From contig NC_087063.1 of the NCBI RefSeq assembly GCF_963678635.1, forward strand, positions 7,164,386-7,228,385: a stretch of 64,000 bases of DNA, given 5' to 3'. Each line of letters starts with the position of its first letter. The first letter of the stretch is position 1. The position numbers and the translations under genes were made by a program. Source of the DNA: Symsagittifera roscoffensis (taxonomy: Eukaryota > Xenacoelomorpha > Acoela > Convolutidae). Of this stretch, positions 56,313 through 64,000 are shown in pieces. A model generated the notes under the pieces. It was not told where the DNA came from. It was given only the letters and a program-made list of their open reading frames with translations, and ran no database searches.

Positions 56313-58371
56313 CTAGCATTTAACGCACCTCCGGTGCTTCGAATTTTTTAGACAGCTCGTGAAAAACCGCATTTATTGGAAACAAAATCTGCAAACTTTT
56401 AGTGTACTCCTCTGACTTCACCCAATTACAGGGTTGGTAATTTCAAACTTTTTAATTCCCATTTTGAAAAACCATATAAGCGTCATCTTAAAACCATAAA
56501 AACTTAATGGGCCTCTGGAGAAGTTTGGAGGCCAGATTTGCAACCACTGAGAGCCCCTGATAGCACCCTACGATACGGTTGGGAATTTCAATTTAAGTGA
56601 ACTTTTTTAAACTTAAGATTCCCGACAAAAAGTGATTAAATCATAAAAAAAACGTCTTAGCTCGGAAACGAAAAGGATTTCAGCATTCATATTTAGAGGC
56701 AAGATTTGCGACGCCTGGGTATACGCTGACAATAAGGTTGTGTCTTCATCAAGTTGGTAGTTTCAAATTTTGCGAATTTCTTTGTAGATAATTTCTTGGA
56801 GAAATTTTGAAAAAAATCAAAAAAACGTCACAACTCGGAAACTAAAAGCATTTGAGCAGTCGTATTTGATCAGTCGCATGTGGCAAGATTTGTAACTCCT
56901 GAGAGTACCCTGAGAGCACTGAACTACAAAGTTAGGAATTTCAAATTATGAAAAAAAAATACTTAAATTTTCTGAAATTTTTCAAAGATAAATCACAAAA
57001 CACGTCACATCTCGAAAACTACAAGGATTTGAACAGTCATATTTGGAGGCAAGATTTGCAACACCCTAGGGTACCCTGACAGCACCCAACCACAGGGTTG
57101 GGAATTTCAAACTTTGAAAAAAAAATTAATCTCGAAAACTACAAAGAATTGAGCAGTCATATTTGGAGGCGAGATTCGGAATCCTTGAGAGTACTCTGGC
57201 AGAATCCAACCACAGGGTTGGGAATTTCAGCTTTTGCGAAAAAAAAACTAATATAACTTTTCTGATTTTTTTTTTTAAAAGTCACAAAAAACGTCATATC
57301 TCGAAAAATACAAGGATTTGAACAGTCATAATTGGAGGCAAGATTCGCAAGCCCTGATAGTACTCTGACAATACCCAACTACAGGGTTGGGAATTTCAGT
57401 TTATTAAAAATCATAATATTTTAAGTTTTCTGAAAATTTTTGAAAAAAATCACAAAAAACGTCATATCTCGAAAACTACAAAGAATTGAGCAATCATACT
57501 TGGAGGCAAGATTCGCAATTTTTGAGAGTACTCTGACAAACCTAACAACAGGGTTGGGCATTTCAGATTCTTAAAAAATAATCATAATTTCAGTTTTCTG
57601 AAAACTTTTGAAAAAATCACAAAAAACGTCATATCTCGAAAACTACAAGAATTTGAGCAGTCATAATTGGAGGCAAGATTCGCAAGCCCTGATAGTACTC
57701 TGACAATACCCAACTACAGGGTTGGGAATTTCAGTTTATTAAAAATCATAATATTTTAAGTTTTCTGAAAATTTTTGAAAAAAATCACAAAAAACGTCAT
57801 ATCTCGAAAACTACAAAGAATTGAGCAATCATACTTGGAGGCAAGATTCGCAATTTTTGAGAGTACTCTGACAAACCTAACAACAGGGTTGGGCATTTCA
57901 GATTCTTAAAAAATAATCATAATTTCAGTTTTCTGAAAACTTTTGAAAAAATCACAAAAAACGTCATATCTCGAAAACTACAAGAATTTGAGCAGTCATA
58001 TTTGGAGGCAAGATTCGCAATCCCTGATAGTACTCTGACAGTACCCAACTACAGGGATGGGAACTTCAAATTTGTAAATTATTTTGTTATTTGAAATTTC
58101 TGAAAATTTTTGAAAAAATCTCAAAAATTGTCTTATCTCGTCAACTAAAATGATTCGGGCATTCAAAATTGGAGGCCAAATTCGCAACCCCTATTTCAAT
58201 ATTGGGCTGCTTAATTTAAACTCGGTAAAATAACCACTAAAATCAAATTGGAAAATCGAAAAAAAATCTTAACCATTGCAATATACGATATAGCTTAAAC
58301 ATGCAAAAATAATACGTTGAAAAAGCTTAAACATGGCGAGATAGTAAGCACGCATTTAAATATATAATAGA
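56313..58371 (-). mobile_element. Non-autonomous Helitron with satellite array, inserted in pseudogene E
   Basis: In minus-strand sense it begins TCTATTATATATTTAAATGC after an A and ends GCACC-gga-GGTGC, GTTAAATG, CTAG before a T. Removing it rejoins the host as ATCGTAA|TTGCGAAG, which lines up with ATCGCAATTCCGAAG of gene D. There is no target duplication, only the A|T site, as Helitrons do. It carries a leader with CATGTTTAAG motifs and about 11 monomers, and no protein. Confidence 0.88.
56400..58200. repeat. Satellite-like monomer array inside the second Helitron, with a duplicated dimer
   Basis: The monomer is the same as at 25560-27400. A block starting CAGTCATAATTGGAGGC at 57323 is repeated essentially unchanged at 57658, so a 335-bp dimer has been duplicated. 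The other monomers are clearly more diverged. Confidence 0.9.
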
Positions 58372-60814
58372 TTGCGAAGGCGGTTCGGCTAATTCACCAA
58401 TTTCCGTTTTCAAAATGGGCTGCCATTTTTTCACTGCAGTGTTTGGTTCCCCGTACACATTTTTGCCCGATACTCAAGGTCAGTTCCTTCCTTAATTCAG
58501 ATTGAAACAAAATTCTGATTCAAAAAATGAAAACCTCGAGAATTTTGAACCGTTCTCTCTTTATCTGGTACTTTGCAATTTGAAAATGGTATGAACTTAA
58601 AGCTCCAGTGTTGTTGGCTTCAACATCCGAAAATGATTTCACCAAGGATCCATTGGACAGACATAATAAGCATCTTAAATCGCTTTGAATTTGGCCAACC
58701 ATTTCAACGTGTTGTTTTATCCAGCTCTGGTTAATTTTGAATTCAGAGAAATTAGATTTTATATCTTAAGTCAAACTATCGCTAAGAATAGATTGGGACC
58801 AGTTTCAAACAGAGCGGCTTTTACAAGAGTCAAAATAAAATGGATTGACAACATGAAGCAATAACTGAGACTAACTGCTAAAGACCTTTTTACAATTACT
58901 GCCATCACGAAACGCTACGAAGCGACTGAACTCAACAAGTCGCTTCGTAGTAAAAATTCTAGCAGTTGAAACACAAATCTATGTTTTAAACAATTAAGAT
59001 CACAGAGGAACGCCAAAAACTAGATAAAACCAAAAAATATTTGCACCAAGGTCAAAAATTGCACATTGTTTGCACCTATTATGCACGTAAACTGAATCAT
59101 GATATTTTGTTTGTGTCGAAAAAAGGAAAATGATAGACCCATAGATATCCCTCTTAAAAAATCTGGGACAAAAAATTGACCTCAAAAAACACAAAATCTT
59201 CCAGTTTTTTACACTGAGACAAAGCAAAGCTTCCACCCCTTCGACCAAACACTCGAATACAAAAACAAATCATGGAAAACTATCCGGCAGAAAATGAAAC
59301 GAAGTCGAAAAAGGTTAAAACGTCTTAAAAATAAAAGCACCAAAAATAAGAATCCTTGGGTAGACACCGGTTCACATCATATTCAACGATACGGTTAAAA
59401 TGATAAAGTTCTAAGACGTTGTTCACTATCAAAATGTTCAGCTGAAAAAAGTCGATGTTCCGATATGATCAAGCTTTCTCATCGCATGTGTAACCCAGAG
59501 GCGACGCGGAGCTTCGCATCACTTGCGATATAATGGAGAAATAAAACTGCAAGCTGACGAAGAGAAACTGAAAAGGAAAAAACCAGTTCGAAAAAAAATG
59601 AAAAAACTAACTATTTTTTTTTGGAAAAATGATGAATTCAATTTCAGAAAAACTGTAAAAAAGTGATAATTCAATTTCGGAAAAACGCAACCACCATCAT
59701 TAAATAATCTTTCAGTACTTGCCGATAGGCTACTAAGCCGACAAAAATGCGGGTAGACGCTTATGTGCCGAAACTCTAAAAAATGCCCTAAAATAGTTAT
59801 CATGAATGAGTTTTGAACAACAAGAATAATTTAAGCAAAACAAATTTTCTAGGCAAAAAACATATACACAAAAATAAGGTCAATGTTATACATTTACAAA
59901 CGACAGAGTGAATAGATGACTTCGAAACACAATGAAAATTGTTTACAGGGAAAATCGGGATTTTACACGGAAAATCGGCAACTGAGAAAACAAACAAAGC
60001 AGACTAGCGATAGTGCGAATAATCAATTTTTACCGTAGAAAAATTTTCACAGATGCGAAGGTCAGCAACGAAAAATTAGCAATGCAAAAGACATATTGCG
60101 CTACAAATAGTAAATGAATAAAAGACAGAAGTCAAAAACAGTTTCTGAAAAAAAGATTTGAAAAAATAACTTGATAAAAGTTGAAATGTTACAGCTACAA
60201 AAGGTTCAAATTTCTATCAGATGAAGTTCATATACAGCCCTTAAAAAAGGAAATCATTCACCGAGCGGCAACAAAGGCGACAAACTTTGGGTCGAAACCT
60301 GTTGAGCCAAAAACAAAACTGTTTTCAAAAAAATCCATCAATTTTATAAGTTTTTACGAACCATCCAAACGAAAACACAAATTCAAACGAAAATATTTTG
60401 GCGGCAAAATTACGCAAAATAAGTTGACTAAGTCGAGATAACATAAACTGAAATAGTTGAATATTTGAAAAACAAAAAAAAAGAAAAGAACTCAAAATCA
60501 GACCCGGTAAATTTAAAAATTTATGAAGTTTTTTTTAATTGGAACAAAGCCCAGGCTTTAAAAATTTAACCAATAAAAAGCCTACCAGATAAAAAATGGT
60601 GTTTAAAAAAACGGAAAATGAACCAACAGAAACTACGACGAAAACCAGGAACCCGAAAAAAATTGAGGATTTTTTTCAAAGATAATTACAACCTGAAACA
60701 AGCATGAGCTAATTACTAACTAAGTGATAGTAATATTTGAAGTATCAAGAAATTGAGCATGTCAGATGAAACCTCCTTTAGAAAACAAGATCCTCTAGAA
60801 ATGAAGATCCTGAG

Positions 60815-60985
60815 GACAAAGTTGTTTAGGGGAAAAAAGTCTTGTACCCAATTGCATTATTTTTGATTATCGCAAGGGTAAAAGAAATTAAACATAGAAA
60901 AATCAAGGTCTTGCCGGGACTCGCACCCCAGATCTTGAGGTGCAAAGGCAACAGCATTACTTTTAGACCAAGCAAGAAGGAACAT
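60815..60985 (-). repeat. tRNA-derived SINE, best copy
   Basis: In minus-strand sense: a tRNA-like head with A box TGGTCTAAAAG (60960-60970) and near-B box GTGCGAGTC, followed by the body CCCTTGCGATAATC, GGGTACAAGAC, CCTAAACAACTTTGTCCTC. Other bodies at 13998, 19028, 42265, 50330 and 61685 share the CCTTGC/GCAAGG pair and AAAGTTATTTAC-type end. Confidence 0.65.
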
Positions 60986-61684
60986 GGTTTTCAAAGACTA
61001 AAAAAACAAGTTCAACTTGCGATACAGCAAAAAACAATGCATTAAACGATAGTGAATAGATAAAGGGAAAATTTTTTCTTAGAAGTCGATAAAAACATCA
61101 TTCAAAAAATAATTTCATAGATTGACCCAAGATAATTTCTGTAGACGGCCTGAGAAAACTATAATAATCCTTTAATGCGCGGCAACAAAACGACAAAACT
61201 TGGGTCAACTCCCGGTAAGCCGAAAACAAAACTGTAGTCATTAATATTTCCCTCCAAAGTACGCAAAGGAAGATCACTTAACCGATATAACAAACTAACA
61301 CTATATGATAAAAAAAAATTAAAAAAAAAAACAAAATCAGACTTAATAAATTTTCAAATTAAAAGACAAATTTCTGTTATAATAAAAACTGTTTAACTCA
61401 GAATAAAAATCCATGCTTCGAAAAGGAAGCCAAAAAGCCAAACCAGATAGATAACAAAAATGCTTTTAAAAAATAGAAATTGAGCCGACAAAAATTAGGA
61501 CAAACAAACATACCAAAAAAACACGCAAATTTCATGAAACTGCCCATGACAGCACGTAAAATTGACCAAGACACCACAGGGATAAACAAGTTGTTTTATG
61601 GTACACAATCAGACAACTGCATTACCTCTACGCCAAGTGTGAAATGTCTCGAAGTTGCTGAAGTTCACTAATAAAGCAACTTCA

Positions 61685-61755
61685 CAAACCTTGTTTACGG
61701 GAAAACAGTCTAATATTCGATTACAAGACCCTTGCTCTCGCAAGTGGAAAAATCG
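61685..61755 (-). repeat. SINE body fragment
   Basis: It shows CCTTGTTTACGGGAAAACAG, TCGATTACAAGACCCTTGC and TCTCGCAAGTGGAAA, which is nearly the same as the copy at 50330. Confidence 0.5.
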
Positions 61756-63538
61756 TTCGAAAGTAGAACAAATAAATTTACTAAAATAACTCAGCCTAAG
61801 TTCTCGGGAACTCAATTAGCTATTGCACCATACCAGAAACAATTTTCAAATGACGTCCAAAAACGCAAAAAAAAAACATTTTCAATCATAAATAATACAA
61901 CCAAGCTGAGTTAAATAAGGCAGAAAAACGATTCACTGATTTTAAAAGCCGAAAATGTAGAAAACTTAAAACCCTGGCCGAATTTGAATCACCGAACTTT
62001 TTGTCCCGATATGGACGCTTAATTTTTGTCTATTGTTCAGAAGGAGATATTTAATTTATTACATAGTGATAACTCTCTAAGAAAACAAGACAGAAGAATA
62101 AAAGAACAAAGCTGTGCAAACTTTGACAAAATCTTTTGTTTCATAAAACCAGCGCTTTAATCGTCATTTAAAGAGCGGACAAATCAATTAAAAAGTAAAC
62201 AAAAATAAATTACAGTTCGGTTTACAACCAGAAACTTAAAAAAAGCAAACTTCATTACGTTTTAAAAAACTACCGCTCTTATCACAATTTGAAAAATGGG
62301 CAATTCGAAAAACTTAAGAAAGAATACTTCTAAATCGGTATGAGTGAGAAAATGAAAATCGTTTTCAGCAAATTGAAAAAATCATTTCGTAATATTACCC
62401 GGCTGACACTGGGAGAATGGTTTAAACAGACTTTTTCATGAAAAAAATCATCAAGACCTTCTTTGACTGTGACATCCCTTCATGATGTCATTCATTCTTA
62501 TTAATCATTTGAACCGAATAGATTACATAATTCACCTTGATGGTAAAATAGAGCTGCATCATATATTTATTTAACTATATAAACATTGATGGTAATTAAT
62601 ACCAATCATTGGAATCTTATATCGAGCTAGAAATCAATTGGAGACAATTCAACTGAATAAAATATTCTAATCAGGCTCTTACTTGCGCCGATCAGCTTGC
62701 GAGATATCAGAAGCTAGGAATCGGAACCAGCATCCTTTAAAGCAAGATAGGTCTTAACCGCTCGAGACATATCGTAAATAATGAATCCAATCTAAAAACA
62801 ACTGATAGCCAGTAGCGCTAAATAAAATTACCAATTGAACAGCTCGCATTACACTAAGCGACAATATATCCGTATTATCCATCCGCCAGATACGGTATAT
62901 TATATGGTGACTTTCGCGGGAATTCAAAACAGTCATCGACAATTCCAAACATCAAAATTCGAGCAGAAAGTGACAACAACTTTGCTAACGCAGAACAGCG
63001 AAAAACAGCTTGATCAGCACACCAATGCTCAGATGTTGGCGGCAGAGCAACAGTCATTAAACAACTAACAGAGAAAGAAAGGAAAAGAAGACACTCACAA
63101 CTTTTCAACACCTCTGGGCTGACAACTTCCCCAATCTACAGAAGCAGATATGTGGATTGTGTCCTACAATTTCTCTACTTTTGGCTCCAGTCAGATGGTA
63201 TGTCAAGTGAGCTTCTGACAAGGCAGAAAAGGAAGTAGATGAAAGGTTTTCAACGCCAAAACAGTTAGTAAAACAGATAAACTCAAAATTCCCAATTGCA
63301 GTAAATTGATATTGTAACTAATAAGTTCCCCAACCACAAAAAAGTGAAGTAACGGAAATATTAGCAAACCTGATGGCAATAATAACCAAAAACAGAATAG
63401 CAAAAGCTGCATAAAGTATAGATAATCCAAAATTGCGAAAGTCTAGCAAAATTTTCTTGTGTTCCCCTTAAATCGACTAAGTGCTGTGCTTTATCATCAA
63501 ATGTTTCATAAACTTGATATTCATTCAACTGTAATAAG

Positions 63539-64000
63539 ATGGCACACGCGCAAATTTCGGTCGAACCTTGCGGAGGAACGGAAACAGATGACTTTCAGCA
63601 GTTTGAGCAATTGTTCCGAGGATACATCGGAGTAGCGGGAATCGACCCTGGCCAACAAGCTAACTTCTTACAACTACATCTACGAGAAGCGGCACTACGG
63701 TTTTACCAGACGCTGCCAGCAGCAATCAGATCGAACGTGGAGAACAGCCTCACAGCTCTAAGGGATCACTTTTGCAATCCGCAGCTCCAGGAAGCCCACG
63801 TACTGAAGTTAGAACAGCTCCGGTACGACTCTAAAACCGATTCACCCGAGAACTTCTTGGTGAACTTGACGAATAAAACGCAACGAGCGTATCCAACGCC
63901 AGATTTGCCAGCTGTCGAGCCAATCGAAGTTGCATTAAACGGAGCACCATTAGTAGCAGCCACGGCGAGATTTCATCGAGAAACTGCACAAAGACAAGAA
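63539..64000 (+). CDS. Gag-like protein of an LTR retrotransposon, 5' part
   Basis: The frame is open from ATG 63539-63541 to the window edge (154 codons). Near the start it reads FQQFEQLFRGYIG, then QANFLQLHLREAALRFYQTL, then NSLTALRDHFCNP and LEQLRYDSKTDSPENFLVNL. This is the capsid pattern of Ty3/Gypsy-type Gag (Retrotrans_gag): FEQLF..., FL...L...A..FY..LP, L...F, L..L.....S...F. Codon use and GC content are much higher than in the surroundings, suggesting a young insertion. Polymerase and the downstream LTR would lie beyond the edge. Confidence 0.85.
   Translation, partial: MAHAQISVEPCGGTETDDFQQFEQLFRGYIGVAGIDPGQQANFLQLHLREAALRFYQTLPAAIRSNVENSLTALRDHFCNPQLQEAHVLKLEQLRYDSKTDSPENFLVNLTNKTQRAYPTPDLPAVEPIEVALNGAPLVAATARFHRETAQRQE

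Larger units (their letters stand above)
55690..58790 (-). pseudogene. Broken B-box family gene E, split by a Helitron
   Basis: The C-terminal part (56312 down to about 55690) aligns with gene D: NWLYWDPRSHLIRVW, GRPINKVVSDGN and DFREKIDCTSS, with stops and frame changes (one between 56006 and 56003). The middle part (58372-58790) aligns with D's coiled coil: VGQIQSDLRCLLC and NGSLVKSFSDVEA. Between them lies the 2,059-bp Helitron. No B-box region is found upstream, so the copy is also 5'-truncated. It is a D-type, not an A-type, relative and is non-functional. Confidence 0.85.
58791..63538. other. Spacer, repeat debris
   Basis: It contains SINE copies at 60815-60985 and 61685-61755, a hairpin GCGACGC-GGA-GCTTCGC near 59503, and weakly tRNA-like sequence at 62705-62775. 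TATATAAA near 62575 and AATAAA near 62657 could belong to an LTR upstream of the Gag ORF, but no repeat pair can be seen in this window. Confidence 0.5.

Noticed and set aside
62470-62690. Candidate 5' LTR (TGTGACATCCC start, TATATAAA, AATAAA) upstream of the Gag frame
   Set aside because: No second copy, no clear CA end and no convincing primer-binding site, so the boundaries cannot be supported from this window.
62705-62775. Possible tRNA gene on the minus strand (GGTTAAGACC...GGTTCCGATTCC)
   Set aside because: The B box has an extra base and the anticodon arm and acceptor stem do not pair properly; at best a tRNA relic.

Overview
The window is nuclear DNA from an invertebrate animal. It is AT-rich and gene-poor, with intron-split genes and many repeats of several classes. 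Two conserved genes are recognisable by their protein sequence: the 5' two-fifths of the RNA polymerase III largest subunit (POLR3A/RPC1, seven exons, 7204-17939) and a complete inosine triphosphate pyrophosphatase (ITPA, two exons, 21368-22884). Two introns appear to be non-canonical: a GC-AG intron in POLR3A and a probable GA-AG intron in ITPA. GC-AG and GA-AG introns are a known feature of larvacean tunicates (Oikopleura), so a larvacean with a large, repeat-inflated genome is my best guess. This is an inference from two introns and not proof. From 30 to 59 kb, also on the minus strand, lies a tandem family of intronless-ORF genes: A 30344-32077, B 35575-37245, C 43443-45092, D 51803-53695, and a broken copy E at about 55690-58790. 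Each intact protein has two zinc-binding B-box-like modules, a long coiled-coil region and an unrecognised C-terminal domain of about 300 residues. This resembles a TRIM protein without a RING. A, B and C are almost identical in the second B-box and the start of the coiled coil but differ elsewhere, which suggests gene conversion plus diversification of the C-terminal domain. Mobile DNA dominates the rest. The clearest case is a Helitron family (TC at the 5' end, GCACC/GGTGC hairpin and CTRR at the 3' end, A|T target) that carries a satellite-like array of about 165-bp monomers. One copy (56313-58371) splits pseudogene E, and paralogue D shows the empty site exactly. Another (25506-27726) abuts the 5' end of a second Helitron. 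There are also at least four inverted-repeat (MITE-like) elements, tRNA-derived SINE copies, a dispersed CG-rich repeat, a 1.9-kb ATGG/GGCT tract, and the start of a Gag ORF of an LTR-type retrotransposon running off the right edge. Layout: 1-7203 intron 7 or 3' flank of POLR3A with a G-rich island; 7204-17939 POLR3A; 17940-21367 repeats; 21368-22884 ITPA; 22885-30343 Helitrons and satellites; 30344-58790 B-box gene cluster with elements between the genes; 58791-63538 repeat debris; 63539-64000 Gag. The genes do not form an obvious pathway; they share only strand and neighbourhood.
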